64,000 bases of DNA from Leptobrachium leishanense (GCA_009667805.1 CM019065.1:156541322-156605321); one strand, 5' to 3'. Shown: positions 21,433 through 32,917, counted from the first letter of the stretch. The notes: a model not told the origin generated them from the letters alone. Program-made: numbers and translations.

Positions 21433-23260
21433 CTAGTTCTTGGTGCCACCTGCTGCGACTTGTTATTAAACGTAAACCAGCAATGTTTCAATCACTTTCA
21501 CAACCTTTAGAGCTTAGTGTTTGAAACATTGCTGTTTTTTTCCATATATATCTAAATTGACCCTTTGGCAATGGGATGAACCCTTTTTGTAGGTTTTGTA
21601 AAAACTTCATTACTAGTAATCCTTTCTCTTGGTCATTTTGCATATTAACTTGCAATAATAAATGCTAAAATAAGTAGCCTGAATTTCCATGGATGGTCAT
21701 GCTGAAGTAACATCATATTCAAGCTTTGACTTTGGAGCATTAACAATGGGGTGGGAGTAGATGGGAAGGCCTGGGAAAAATTAGAATTTCTATTTTTCAA
21801 AGCCATTTTTTGTTTTTCTGGAAAAAATATGTAATGTCCTTTTACAATAATATCTAGTATGTCTAATATAGATTTAAATACCATATCATAACATTAGGAC
21901 CTTAAAGTCTTAAATCATTAAGTTCTCTCGGCTGAATATGAGCAAATCCTGGAATACAATTCAAGTAAAACGTCTCAATGCAACACTCAAACAAAAATAT
22001 GCATTTCAGCCTCTAGGGGGCGCTGCAGGGAAAAGGCTTGATTGGGAGCTCCATCTTTTACCTCCTTGCAGTGCTTGTTGGGATACAGTTGATGATAGTT
22101 TCTGTCTTCTCAGGCCTTAATTGACAGGTAAGGGGTTACATTTGTCCCTATTTGATCCGTGTTAATGTTCTCTCCCGCACAGTCTGGGATTCTGCAAATC
22201 ATCTCCCTCCTGCAACATGGTGACAAGGTCTCTGCACAACACGACCTGACACCTTTTGCATCTCACTTCCTGCATCTTCTGCTGCTGCGCGTGAAATAAT
22301 CAGTTTGTCCATATTCAAACTAAAATCAAACAAACTAACCCAAGTCTTGGAAAAATGACAATGATGGAGAGCAAGAAGAAACAGAAAATGAGATTACAAA
22401 AGATAGAACTTTTGGTGGTGCTGATCACATATCTATTTCAAATGACACAAGTGTAAATTATACATAAAAATATGTGTATTATAATGGGAAAAGGTGATAC
22501 TCCAGTGATCATTTAATATCCTTAATTCATTGAAGTGCGCAGTGTATTTATTCATGTGCTGGGCAGGACTTTAATATAAAGTGCCGAATAGGGGTGAACA
22601 AAGAATCTTTTCATATGCTAAACGAAACCTTGTTTCAGGTGTTGATTTATAATTTGAGCAAGTAATCAATGTGACAAACTGAAGTGCTATAAACCTATAG
22701 AAATGGTGACTTATAGATATTAGTGACGTTTAAGGATTTTTATTAGTATATGATATTAGTGACCCCTAGTGGGGGAAAAATATATTATCAATTTGGAAAA
22801 AACAAGTGTGTGTGCATTGACTCCTAAGCAGCACTCCGAAAATATGACACAATAATATTAGCCAATTATTGAATCTCAAACACAATAATACTGAAATGCT
22901 GGAAAAGGTTAGAATTGACGTCTCTAAACTGGTATTAATCTAGACATGTAGTCACCAAGTTCACAGATGCAGCAGCCTATAACAACCGGTGGCGGCAAAT
23001 CCCCAAATCCACCGAAAAATAGAAAATCGTTGGGAGGTTGGTGTTGGCGCTTGCACTTATGGTGAACCAGACGTCACTCAGAGCAGGAATTTGCTTACAG
23101 GATGTTGATTCCTCAAAGAAAAAAAGTGCTATGTGCAGACTGATTACGTCAAAGGAGGGTTACTCACATTGTCCGGTTCCCTTTATAAAAGCGGCACCAA
23201 ATCACAGGCGACCAGTGGATAATTGGACACCGGTTCCCCCTTCTTGAACTATCGACGGAG

Positions 23261-23595
23261 GTCGGGAGCGATGTCTTCCTTCAATGTCTCCAACAAAAGA
23301 GACTAAAATGGTTGAAGATCCACAATGGGTTTATTAACTGGCAAAATACAAAAGAAAATACACCACAAACGCGTTTCGCTGACCCACTGATGAATCTGCG
23401 TTCAGCGAAACACGTTTGCGGTGTATTTTCTTTTGTATTTTGCCAGTTAATAAACCCATTGTGGATTTTTCAACCATTTTAGTCTCTTTTGTTGGAGACA
23501 TTGAAGGAAGACATCGCTCCCGATGTTCCCCCTTCTCGAACTGAGGTCGGGAGCGATGTCTTCCTTCAATGTCTCCAACAAAAGAGACTAAAATG
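23261..23595. repeat. foldback (122-bp arms, 18-bp loop) plus a third partial copy
   Basis: The left arm 23261-23382 and the right arm 23401-23521 are nearly perfect reverse complements. They meet at 'cgcgtttcgctga' and 'tcagcgaaacacg'. The start of the left arm ('gaggtcgggagcgatgtctt') is repeated in direct orientation at 23543-23595. No coding capacity. Confidence 0.93.
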
Positions 23596-24667
23596 TTTTT
23601 TTTTAAAAGCACCGTTCAAAACTTAAACCTCAACCTTAAATATTGATGTATCCATATCCTACAGCCACAAATAATGCAGTTACTTCCTTTACTATTTGTG
23701 CTATGGGGCAAATTTGATAGAAATGTACGGTATATATTTCTATTTTTTTTTTTTTTTTTATGTTGATGTTTCTTGCTTTTGTTGCTCTTCAGGAATCAGA
23801 GGGCTGGTTACTTGTTCTGATAGTTGTTACTTCTCATATGATCACATACAGTCCTTGCTTGTTATTCCATTTGAAACAAAAGTTAAAGTTACTAAATAAA
23901 CCACTTTCATTTCAAGTGAGACAAAATTAATTTTAATTTGTAAACCTACTCCATGGTGTAGATTTCCAATTTTTCCAGGAAAAAAATACTTTTTTTTTTT
24001 TTTTCCTTATCTCATGGCTTCAAAATTTCCAGAAATTTTACATATTTAGGTGGGGGAGATCTGTGTAAAGCAATAGTAGATATATTCCAGTCTAAGGCCG
24101 GACATCCACTGGGTCTGTATTTGTGCGCTTATCGTTTGAAGTTGTCTGACCGATTCCCACAACCTGCAGTTGAATCAGCCCTCTTCCACTGCATCGGATG
24201 ACTATTTTTTGCAACAACAGATTTGCGATCCTTTCAATTTTCAGGGGATTTGTTCAAATGAAATCTGACGCTCTGGTACAATTTACATTTAGAAGATGAA
24301 TTGTATATAGTTAAATCGCCGACAGGGAAATTGCCCCCACACAACTGAACAGTTAGCCCTTAGTATGAAATATATATTTTTTCTTCAATCCGCATTTTTC
24401 ATGCCAGCTGTGGTCAACGTTGCTGTCCTAGGTGCTGAAAGCTATTACAGGGACAGGGTTTTTTTTGCAGCTTCAGCTGTGCTGGACAGGGGCTGTCCTT
24501 GGTGCTGAAACTCAGTTTGAGCCCCAAAGACAGTTTTTTTTTTTTTTAAAGTATTTTACCAGGAAGGATACATTGAGATTTCTCTAGTTTTCAAGTATGT
24601 TTCCTTTTTTTTCCTTTTAATTTCTTGTGTATAAATCATCTGCCTAACTTTTTTTTCCTCCTTTTAG

Positions 24668-24780
24668 ATAAAACCATTAAACTATGGAAAATCAGTGAAC
24701 GAGACAAGAGACCAGAAGGTTACAACCTAAAGGAAGAGAATGGGAGATACAGGGATCCAACCACTGTGACCACGCTCAGG
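24668..24780 (+). CDS. PPP2R2A: PPP2R2A exon 5
   Basis: This 113-nt exon has acceptor 'ccttttag' and donor GTGAGA, and it closes the split Asp codon. It encodes [19 protein letters not shown] and then [17 protein letters not shown], about human residues 116-153. The TTVTTLR ending is typical of the alpha isoform; the D paralogue reads differently here. One change against human is Asn for Asp in EENG. Confidence 0.95.
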
Positions 24781-25113
24781 GTGAGATCCAGATTTTTTTC
24801 CCTGCGCTGCTTTTCACACATTTGGACTATATGGTCAGTAAAGGGGCTGATTTCCAAAATCCCTTTGCTAACAGCATGGGAACAACATTTGCCAAGATGA
24901 CACAAGTTTTATTACACGTAATATTCAACCATAGATCAGATTCAGTTCATTGAGGACTTGCTCTTGGATTTACGGTAGGCAAACAATTTTTTTCTGGCCG
25001 CTGTGAAAAATCTTAAGGATCTTGGTTGGCATTGCGAGACGTGGTAGCAAGCATTTTGTAGGTGAACTCTTCCTAATAACTTGTTTTAAAAGACCTCTTA
25101 ATGTCTGTTGCAG

Positions 25114-25291
25114 GTGCCGGTTTTCCGACCCATGGATCTGATGGTTGAAGCAAGTCCTCGACGGATATTTGCCAATGCTCACACATATCACATCAACTCA
25201 ATCTCTGTGAACAGTGACTATGAGACCTACCTATCAGCAGATGACCTGCGAGTCAACCTGTGGCATTTGGAGATAACAGACAGGAGCTTTA
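25114..25291 (+). CDS. PPP2R2A: PPP2R2A exon 6
   Basis: This 178-nt exon has acceptor 'ctgttgcag' and donor GTATCC, a weaker donor than the others. It encodes [19 protein letters not shown], the [18 protein letters not shown] segment, then [19 protein letters not shown], about human residues 154-212. The second Asp of SADDL corresponds to human Asp197, reported as a substrate-contact residue for p107. Val replaces Ile in DLRINLW. Confidence 0.95.
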
Positions 25292-25958
25292 GTATCCTTC
25301 ACTTTAATGTTCCCTGTTGGCAAAACTCCTGTTGAGAAGGGTTTGTGATCCAGAATTCTTTGCAGGGAATTGCTGGGGAATCACCGGGGGCTGTAGTCAG
25401 ACATCTCTCGGGCCAGTGGTTGTAACCTTTTGTGAGGGATCCAGTTCATTGTCTTGAACACACTTGCGATTAATGGGCCTGATTACAACAAAATTGTTGC
25501 GCATTTAGAATAATGATGCTTCTTGTGTAACATTGGGTAGTTTTATTCATATTCCAGCTGTATTAAGCTTTTTTTTTGTGTTTTTTTTTTTTTTTTAACT
25601 GTGACTGCATAAATTCCCCCAGTAAATTTGACAGATTAACTTACATTTCGTAAAATGATTGTGCACTGTATGTCGCAGGGTGATGCGGCCTCATGTGCAT
25701 TCGCCTAAGTAAAGGCAATATATTTTGCATTTTGATGCCCATGCACAATGTCTCTTTATAAGCCGTTTAAGTGCTTTGCTAATGCACACAAGCAAACTGT
25801 CGCTCCTCCTGAGGTCACCCTTTTGATCAGCCTTTTTTTATTGCAGTGGTTCATGCAGAACCCATGCCCATTTAAGCTTAGGGGCAGTTTAACAGTCCTA
25901 TAGTCTTACGCTGGACCACATATTCTGTATGTACGGTTCCTTCACACTCTCCCTCTAG
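25292..25958. other. PPP2R2A intron 6
   Basis: A 667-bp intron with T-rich tracts near 25569 and 25583. No repeat or further exon recognised. Confidence 0.8.
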
Positions 25959-26123
25959 ACATCGTAGATATTAAACCTGCAAACATGGAGGAGCTGACAG
26001 AGGTGATAACGGCAGCAGAGTTTCACCCACATCACTGCAACACTTTTGTGTACAGTAGCAGCAAAGGCACCATCCGCCTCTGTGACATGAGGGAGTCGGC
26101 ACTATGTGATCGCCATTCAAAGT
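25959..26123 (+). CDS. PPP2R2A: PPP2R2A exon 7
   Basis: This 165-nt exon has acceptor 'ccctctag' and donor GTAAGT, and opens with two bases of a split Asn codon. It encodes [19 protein letters not shown], then [19 protein letters not shown] and [10 protein letters not shown], about human 213-267. Leu in NMEEL matches human Leu225, a substrate-binding position. Small changes are HPHHCN (HPNSCN in human) and Glu in MRES. Confidence 0.96.
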
Positions 26124-26234
26124 GTAAGTGGAGCACTGTAAAATATACTCTGAATTGGTGCTTGCTTTGAATTATGCCAAATTACCTCTGTAATGTTTTA
26201 CTAAGACTTTGCAAACATTCTGTTCTCTTAATAG

Positions 26235-26404
26235 TGTTTGAGGAGCCTGAAGATCCCAGCAATAGGTCATTCTTTTCAGAAATCATCTCTTCAATATCTG
26301 ATGTGAAATTCAGCCACAATGGCCGATACATGATGACCAGGGACTACTTGTCTGTTAAGATCTGGGATTTAAACATGGAAAGCAGACCAGTGGAAACATA
26401 TCAG
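26235..26404 (+). CDS. PPP2R2A: PPP2R2A exon 8
   Basis: This 170-nt exon comes after a 111-nt intron, with acceptor 'cttaatag' and donor GTAACT. It encodes [38 protein letters not shown] and [19 protein letters not shown], about human 268-324. It covers a central WD40 blade with the typical Gly..Asp..Trp-Asp pattern ([16 protein letters not shown]). Nearly identical to vertebrate B55-alpha. Confidence 0.96.
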
Positions 26405-26700
26405 GTAACTATATATGACAATAGTCACATGTTTTGCAACATAAAAAAAAATGCAAAATACTTCCTGTCCCTTCAGAAATTTAATAGTTGTAGTGATATG
26501 CTTTATTCTTGTTTTGGGTTGTCTACGCACGACAACGTAGTCTGTGGTACAGAAAGACTTCCCATTACTGCTACAGACTAGAACAAAAACACTTTCTTTG
26601 AAGCGACTTGGTGATTGGAGTCTTGCCGTACTACTAGATGTATTCTTTTATAACTTTTTCTTATTGGAGTGTATATATGTAAACTGTACTCTCTTGACAG

Positions 26701-26792
26701 GTTCATGAATACCTCAGGAGTAAGCTATGCTCCTTATACGAAAATGACTGCATCTTTGACAAGTTTGAGTGCTGCTGGAATGGGCCTGACAA
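26701..26792 (+). CDS. PPP2R2A: PPP2R2A exon 9
   Basis: This 92-nt exon has acceptor 'ctcttgacag' and donor GTAAGC. It encodes [19 protein letters not shown] and [11 protein letters not shown], plus two bases of the next codon, about human 325-354. Pro and Asn replace the two Ser residues of human WNGSDS. These are mild substitutions in a surface loop. Confidence 0.95.
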
Positions 26793-27921
26793 GTAAGCTT
26801 TTTAGACTTAATATGTAATGCCACAATAGTTTATAACTTCCAAAAGATGTTACCTTTTACGGGGAGTCTTGCGTCTATATCTGCTGTGGTTCGTTTATTA
26901 TTCTATATATTTTGTAAAATAAAAATTTAGGATGTACAGTGAAATGGAATCTTCAAACTTTTTTCCTTTTAAAGATGGTGTACAGTGATCACTATGCCAT
27001 TTTAGAAATCTGTTTTTTCAGGTCAGGTTTTAAAAGGTGTATATTTAAAGTGGGGCTGTGAAGTCCAGCTTAATTTGGGCTCATTTGACCGGGAATCACT
27101 CCCTACTAATTAGATTTTTGTTTTTTGACACCTATCCAGGAATAACTTTGAAAGGTTATTTCTCAATTTTCTATCCATCACTACTTGTGGCATGCTGCCT
27201 GGGTGAGTGATGGTGACAAACTGAAGAAGCCACACTACAGGACAGCCCTCCACACACTGCATGATGACCCTCTGGCTGGTGTTGAAGACCGTATATGGCA
27301 GTGGCTGGAACTGGGTTTGTAGGGACTTCAATCTCCCATCGCTTGAGATGTCAACAGTGATTTTCACCATTACAATCTCGATCCAACATGTATTCTTAAC
27401 CTGTCTAGATGAGCTAAAAAGCACTTTGACTTGTGCTATCAATTTACAGCCAATCGGCATGAGAGCCAGCCCTCATGGTGGCAGCAACAAAGTGATATTA
27501 GTGCAATTTACACCGGTTTAACCCTTGACGTCTGGCAGGATTTTAGGGTTAAAATACTACTTAAATTGAAAGTTGTGCTTGAACCAAAATTGGCATGGCT
27601 GAATTATCTCAGATACAAGTGAGAACCAAAATAGAGTAGCTTTTTTTTTTTTTTTATTCTTTATAAACCAACTGGCAAACCATTGTCTTGGATTAAATCT
27701 ACCTACATTATGATGCAGATTAGGTTGCATCTGATCTACACATTTAGATTTAGGCTGCTTTATTCCGCTTTATGATTTCCTTATCGTTCCTATTCATTAG
27801 ACTTTAATCAGTTGATTTGCATTCTTTAGGGCAAAAGGCTTTTTTCTTTTAAAAAATGTTGGTAGTCCTGGTCTCTTGCATACAGAGGATCTACATTTAC
27901 ACCTATTTTACCCCTTTACAG
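26793..27921. other. PPP2R2A intron 9
   Basis: A 1129-bp intron. The stretch 27100-27520 has a 116-residue open frame on the minus strand, which I could not match to any family and take as chance or an old repeat. Confidence 0.7.
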
Positions 27922-28201
27922 TGTGGTCATGACTGGCTCATACAATAACTTTTTCCGGATGTTCGACCGCAACACCAAACGCGATATCACTCTAGAAGCA
28001 TCACGAGAAAATAGCAAGCCCCGGATGGTGCTGAAACCTCGCAAAGTCTGTGCAAGCGGCAAGCGAAAGAAGGATGAAATTACAGTAGACAGTCTGGACT
28101 TCAACAAGAAGATCCTGCACACAGCCTGGCATCCTAAGGAGAACATCATTGCTGTGGCAACTACCAATAACCTGTATATATTCCAGGACAGAGTCAATTA
28201 G
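27922..28201 (+). CDS. PPP2R2A: PPP2R2A exon 10 (last coding exon, stop TAG 28199-28201)
   Basis: Acceptor 'cccctttacag'. The 280 nt encode [57 protein letters not shown] and finally [16 protein letters not shown] followed by the stop, about human 355-447. This gives the last WD40 blade. The basic ASGKRKKDE segment and the [12 protein letters not shown] ending mark the alpha isoform. Arg replaces Lys in the final QDKVN. Confidence 0.97.
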
Positions 28202-29050
28202 TGCTGGTCTCTTCCTGTGGGACAGTCCTTAGTCCACCTAGTTCCAATAGTCGAGCCTAGAATTCGTACCCTGTTCCAAAACTGAAGAAGACTTGCGACA
28301 GTGCGGGAACTTTTGCCAGTCCCTCCCAGTCTGACTTTTTCCAGTGTTTAAGGTGCCATCAAATATCCTTTTTATAGCTGCGCAGGGGAAACTCTGCTCC
28401 TGCCGTTTTATCACCCAGTTATGGGAACGGTTGGGTTTACTGTATTTTTTTTTTTTTTACATCTCGCCTGATGTGTAGATTTAATTTGTCTTTTTTATTT
28501 TGTGATGTCAATTGCAGTACAGGCCTTATCCCTATATAGGATTTTTTTCTTTAAGGCTGTAAAGTGGTGGGGATCTTTACAGTACTTATGGGGTTAAATG
28601 TATGTAATTTTGTGACTTTTTTCCCCAACAAAGTTTCTTCTTTTGTTATTCCTTTATTTTTATTCACTCCATGTATTTTCTTTTTCCCTGTCCATTGCTT
28701 GTATTGAGTTTTTTGGCCACACCTTATACCCTTTCTTCTATTACCTAACGATTCCATCCTTCTCCCTTTTTCTGTCCCACTTCTTGTGTTTCCCCGTCCT
28801 GCCCTGCACTGGTGTAACTCCAACCGCTACAAAGCACACAGGGAAATGGGTTGACCTTGGCAGGGTTGGTGGGATAAGGTTATTGCTGAAAGCTGTGTCC
28901 TGATCACATGTTTTAATGACAACCTGACTGTAATCACTTCTTGCCTTGTCTGGCACTGAAGTGGGATAAAAAAAGACTTTAAAAAAAATTTAAAAAAGCC
29001 AAAAAACTAAGGATAAAAACTACTGAATAAATACAAATGAAATGACTTGT
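28202..29050 (+). other. PPP2R2A: PPP2R2A 3' UTR
   Basis: About 850 nt from the stop codon to the expected cleavage site. It has a poly-T tract near 28446 and no recognisable transposon, in contrast to the flanks. Longer 3' ends are possible. Confidence 0.7.
29026..29031 (+). terminator. poly(A) signal AATAAA of PPP2R2A
   Basis: A canonical AATAAA is followed within 20-35 nt by a T/GT-rich stretch ('cttgtgttctttattttta'), a normal arrangement for cleavage at about 29045-29050. Confidence 0.7.
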
Positions 29051-29399
29051 GTTCTTTATTTTTACATTGCCTGCTGGCACAGATATTTTATTGCTTGGTG
29101 AGATTAATTTCTGTACATAGACAATTTAAAGAATAGCTGCTGGGTATCTATTTTTTGGAGGTGGAGGAATGCACATCCACAATATAAAACATATGGACCT
29201 TCTTTACAGTCCTGTGATTTATATAAACTGAATTGCTGACTTTTTTATTGGGGGGGGGTGTCCTGTGTGGGGAATGCATTTTCAAAGATGGCCCCCGTCT
29301 CCCCCCCCCAATAAGCTGTTCTGTCTGCTAACTTGAATAGGATGGTTAGTACATCTGCCATGGTGCTGAGTGCCCAGGTTCACCACTACTCCCATAGTC

Positions 29400-29717
29400 C
29401 AGGGGTCAGCAACCTTGGCTCCCTGATGTTTTGGGAGTGACATTTCCCACGTGGCTCAGTCAGCCTAATGCAGTGTTTCCCAAACTTGTCCTCGGGACCC
29501 TCAACCAGGCCAGATTTTGCAGATCACTTTTAGGGAAAAGCAGACTGAATCCTGCAATCACTGAGCAGCAAATCCTATCCCCTGCGCTGTGCTTCAGAGA
29601 TCTGGCGAGACAGAGGGTCCCGAGGACAGGTTTGGGAAACACTGGCCTAATGGGTGACTGAGCATCATGGGAAATGTAGTTCCCAAAACATCAGGGAGCC
29701 AAGGTTGCTGACCCCTG
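29400..29717. mobile_element. hAT MITE (CAGGGGTCAGCAACC) carrying a second MITE
   Basis: The inverted ends are CAGGGGTCAGCAACCTTGGC and its complement ending at 29717. The flanks CCATAGTC (29392-29399) and CCCTAGTC (29718-29725) agree at seven of eight positions, as expected for an older hAT duplication. It is interrupted by 29471-29644, which restores to a tidy palindrome when removed. Confidence 0.9.
29471..29644. mobile_element. hAT MITE (CAGTGTTTCCCAAAC) with perfect TSD GCCTAATG
   Basis: The ends are CAGTGTTTCCCAAACTTGTC and GACAGGTTTGGGAAACACTG. The exact 8-bp duplication GCCTAATG is at 29463-29470 and 29645-29652. The body carries 'aggccagattttgcagatca'. Relatives are at 45219-45402 and, partial, at 31626-31767. 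Confidence 0.93.
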
Positions 29718-29725
29718 CCCTAGTC

Positions 29726-30167
29726 TAGGATAACAGACAGACCTGTTTGGCTTTGATCCCTTGCTTTATGCAAAACCTACATTCCAAAGGAATAGTTCTA
29801 AACCTAGAGCTGCTCCATAACGTTGACTATAGAACCTCAATCCTGTCTCACCTCTGTTCCTATAGGTGAGATGTACAGAAACGGCCGTTTTAAACTGCCA
29901 AAGCGGCTATCTGTGGAGTACGTTTTACACTCCATTAGTGCTTCTGAGCAGGTTTTTGAGAGATGATCAAAGAATCGCCTTCATTGTTTGGTCCAATTCA
30001 GAGTGGAAATCTGAATTTTTATTGGCAAGTATGAACACTCAGATTTTGCTTTTTAACACCCTTTTTCACATTATGCATACAGATGTAAGTTAAAGCATAA
30101 TTAGCAATTTTTTTTTATTGTTTGAGCAATAGAATCCATTCACCAAGCACTTCTGTTGGGAGACCTA
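29726..30167. other. unassigned intergenic sequence
   Basis: No exon, promoter or repeat recognised between the MITEs downstream of PPP2R2A. Confidence 0.4.
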
Positions 30168-30331
30168 CAGGGTTATTCAGAGAGAGGTGAAAAGTAGAAT
30201 GACTGGAGAAGTGAAAATTCTAGGTCAAAATGGCCAAACCAGAAAAATTCTCCCATTTATTTCACTTTCTAAATCGGCTATTCGGTCTAGATTGTTCATT
30301 GTCCTGGTTCTCACCTCTCTGAATAACCCTG
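30168..30331. mobile_element. short MITE, CAGGGTTATTCAGAGAG family
   Basis: A 164-bp element with ends CAGGGTTATTCAGAGAGAGG and a complement ending 'ctctctgaataaccctg'. It shares termini with the longer elements at 18345-20372 and 48091-48905 but has a different, deleted inside. Confidence 0.8.
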
Positions 30332-30619
30332 TTAATTACTGGCAATTGCAGCCCTTGGATAAAAAGGGTATCCAAGAATGTCTGTATATAGAATTACACT
30401 AACTTGTACTGTACAAGGATTTTCAGTAACCCCTGAATTGTCCTTGTACTGTAGTGTCAGCTTACTGCAGACAGAATACAGTAACCGTTTGAATATTGTT
30501 GGAGAGGATGGGGGCTGCTTTGCAATCAGATGCAGGAATAAGATTTTAATGAGCATTTCGGTTCCACAGGACTAGAAGTCCTTTTTAAATAGGGTTTCAT
30601 CGAAAAAAAATTATTACAG

Positions 30620-31284
30620 TAGGGCTGAAACAACGTATCACTTTGTGTAGAACACTGTAGAGTCAGGCCGAGTTAAAGGTTATAACCTCTGATTCTACTT
30701 CGGAACTGATTGGAGAAGACTTGCTACTTTACTCAATATAATTCTAGGGTTATGTCAGACCTAATTAGTTTTAATTCAGTTTACAATTGCCGAAGTGCTA
30801 TAACACAACCTGGAATACTGGGTATGGGCGCTGATGGTTTTTATCCTTACTTGAAGCTGGAGTCCTGTGCCATCACCTCAGCCTTCAGTCACCCCCTGTT
30901 TAGACTGGAGCTGCCATTCTCTCCCTTAAGTCCAGTTGCTTCCCACATACCACACTCGGGTCCACTTTTGCCCAAACACACTTGCTCTCGTACTCAGGCC
31001 ACCCAAACACACACTCCTCCCCCTTTCTCACCCTGCTTTCATGCAGACTTCATGTCTGAGCTCTTGTAGAATCTTTTGTTTGGGAGAAAGCAGACATAGG
31101 CTTGAGCTGCGTATGCAGCATCGGGTCGTTAATGTGGCCAGGTGCTTGTGTGTGAAAGTATGCAATTTGCATATGAACTTTATGTACACAGCATATTGCT
31201 TAGAAAGAAAAGACTGGGAGACTTTTTTCTCTGCCCCCCCCCCCCCCAATTATTTTCATAAAAAGCACTTTAATCGTTTTTGCT
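30620..31284 (+). mobile_element. hAT element copy (TAGGGCTGAAAC family), right end lost
   Basis: It starts TAGGGCTGAAACAACG and shares inner landmarks with 12448-15246 ('cttcggaactgattggagaa', 'ccttacttgaagctggagtc', 'catatgaactttatg'). The CAGCCCTA end is missing. No transposase. Confidence 0.7.
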
Positions 31285-31625
31285 GCCTTGTTTTACAGTG
31301 ACGGGTTTAAAGGTGATAATCACAATCCCCTGCATTGTGACCAATCTGGGATGTTACGGATTGCCATCACTGACCATTTACTTACAAATTATGGTGTTAT
31401 ATTTTCTAGAATCTAGTGCTCTCTAGCACAACATATATTGACTGTGATTTGCTTTTATAGAAACAAGTGACGCTGAGACTATTTAGTTGTATCTGTAAAC
31501 AGTGCTGTAGGTATCCTGCAAAAAAAGTGGGCATCCAGAAATTGGTGCACTCACTATTCATTGTGGATGCTTTAACAGCAGGACTTAATGCTATGCAGAG
31601 GGAGCATGGCTTCCATGTTTTAGGT

Positions 31626-31767
31626 CAGTGGTTCCTACCTGCTTCCACAGGACCCACTAACAGGCCAGATTTGACAGATTACCTTGGAAATGCAGACAGG
31701 ATTTGCTGCTCTGTGAATACTGCAATCACCTGTGCAGAAGTTCAGATATCTGGAAAACCTGGCCTGT
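31626..31767. repeat. hAT MITE fragment (CAGTGGTTCC family)
   Basis: It begins CAGTGGTTCCTACCTG and contains 'aggccagatttgacagatta' and 'acctggcctgttagg', as in 45219-45402. The right end is replaced by the next MITE. Confidence 0.6.
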
Positions 31768-32493
31768 TAGGATAGGGTCAGACAAGCGCATCTGTGCATC
31801 CTTGCACAACGGACGTACTTTCTGACTGACAAGGCAGTGGCCAGTCTGTTTTTGTGACTTATTTTTGACGGATGTAGCAGGGAAAATAAAATATGAAAAA
31901 CATTTTGTCCGTCAAAGGCTAGGGTCGGACGAACGCATTTTTCACGTTGTCCGTGAAAAAAGTGCGTTCGAATGGACGTATTTTTTTCACGGAATACGCG
32001 ATAGCGGTCATACGATGCGCATTTTCGTCTGTTATTTTGTATTGATCATCTTTAAAACCCTTTTTGCGTCTGGACGTTATGTTGGCTGGACATTAGCAGC
32101 GTCTGATGCTCCTAATCACGCACACATGCCGCTAGTGGACGCAGCGCACTCTGTACGTCAGTACTAGCTCTATCACGTTCTTGAAAAAATGCGTTTTGTT
32201 TGCCGCTTGCGTTGCGCAGCCGTACTTCGTATATTGCCCGTCATTTGCTGCTACTACGGCCGTGATACTACGGCGCGTTCACACTGCATTCGTCTGACCC
32301 TATCCAAAATGCTGGACGTCAAAAATGCAGTCCATCTGACTACGTTCTATCACTCTCTCAAAGCTTTGCGGACGCAGTGCACTCGTGCGAACGTACTTCG
32401 TGTGTGGGGCTCCATTTGGTCATATGCTATAACGGACGTTCAAATGTGCGGCAACACGGACGTGATCCGTGCGCTCGTCTGACACGTGCCTAA
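31768..32493. mobile_element. MITE, TTAGGCTGGGGTCAGACGAG family, with a family member inside
   Basis: The outer copy starts 'ttaggatagggtcagacaag' and ends near 'gcgctcgtctgacacgtgcc'. It is split at 'tccgtcaaa / aaatgctgga' by a second copy of the same family (31917-32308). In the copy at 44590-44951 the two words are joined ('cgtcaaaaatgctgga'), showing the site before insertion. Confidence 0.8.
31917..32308. mobile_element. MITE of the same family inserted into its relative
   Basis: The ends are GGCTAGGGTCGGACGAACGC and 'gcattcgtctgaccctatcc'. The inside has the usual 'cgtgaaaaaagtgcgttcg' words. Confidence 0.75.
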
Positions 32494-32518
32494 GTGGTTC
32501 CAATCATGTACTCCTCTT

Positions 32519-32852
32519 TTAGGCTGGGGTCAGACGAGCGCAGTCATCACGTCCGTGTTGCCGCACATTTGTACGTCCGTGGCAGCATAGCACTCTGACC
32601 AATGGAGCCCCACACAAGAATGTCTGCACGACGGACGCGGCAAACGGATGCAAGTTAGGCAAGAACGTACGTGTGGAGTGCACAACAAGGTCAGACGGAC
32701 TGCATTTATATGTCCAGCATTTTTGATGGACAAAATGTTTTTTAATTTATTTTCCCTCCTACATCTGTCAAAAATAACATCACAAAAAAGTGTGGCCACT
32801 ACTGCATGGGTGCACAGACCGTATAAAACCCGCTCGTCTGACCCTAGCCTAA
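32519..32852. mobile_element. MITE, TTAGGCTGGGGTCAGACGAG family, well kept copy
   Basis: A 334-bp element whose 22-bp termini (starting TTAGGCTGGGGTCAGACGAG) match at 21 of 22 positions. It is the best reference copy of the family in the window. Confidence 0.88.
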
Positions 32853-32917
32853 GGTGAGGATCTTCGTCTCCTGTAGAGCTCTTCCTTTGAGTTGGTTCTG
32901 CCATTATTTATTTATAT

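Larger units (their letters stand above)
20820..24667. other. PPP2R2A intron 4
   Basis: This 3.8-kb intron holds a CAGGGGTCAGCAACC-type MITE (21308-21432) and a strong foldback (23261-23595). The remainder has no identified feature. Confidence 0.8.
17602..29050 (+). other. PPP2R2A: PPP2R2A gene, exons 3-10 and 3' UTR (5' part outside or not seen)
   Basis: PPP2R2A encodes B55-alpha, the seven-bladed WD40 regulatory subunit that brings substrates to the PP2A A/C core in cytosol and nucleus, for example at mitotic exit. Eight exons with consensus GT-AG borders and matching phases (2-0-1-0-1-1-0-2) encode residues equivalent to human 28-447. I judge it the A paralogue rather than B, C or D from TTVTTL and PVFRPMDL in exon 5, [10 protein letters not shown], and the C-terminal [12 protein letters not shown]. 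Known p107-binding positions are conserved (human Asp197 in SADDL, Leu225 in NMEEL). The MAGAGGG/WCFSQVKG exons were not found in 1-17600, so that intron is probably longer than 17 kb. Confidence 0.93.

Noticed and set aside
27110..27460. 116-residue minus-strand frame within PPP2R2A intron 9
   Set aside because: No motif recognised, antisense to the gene, no start context; probably chance or an old repeat.
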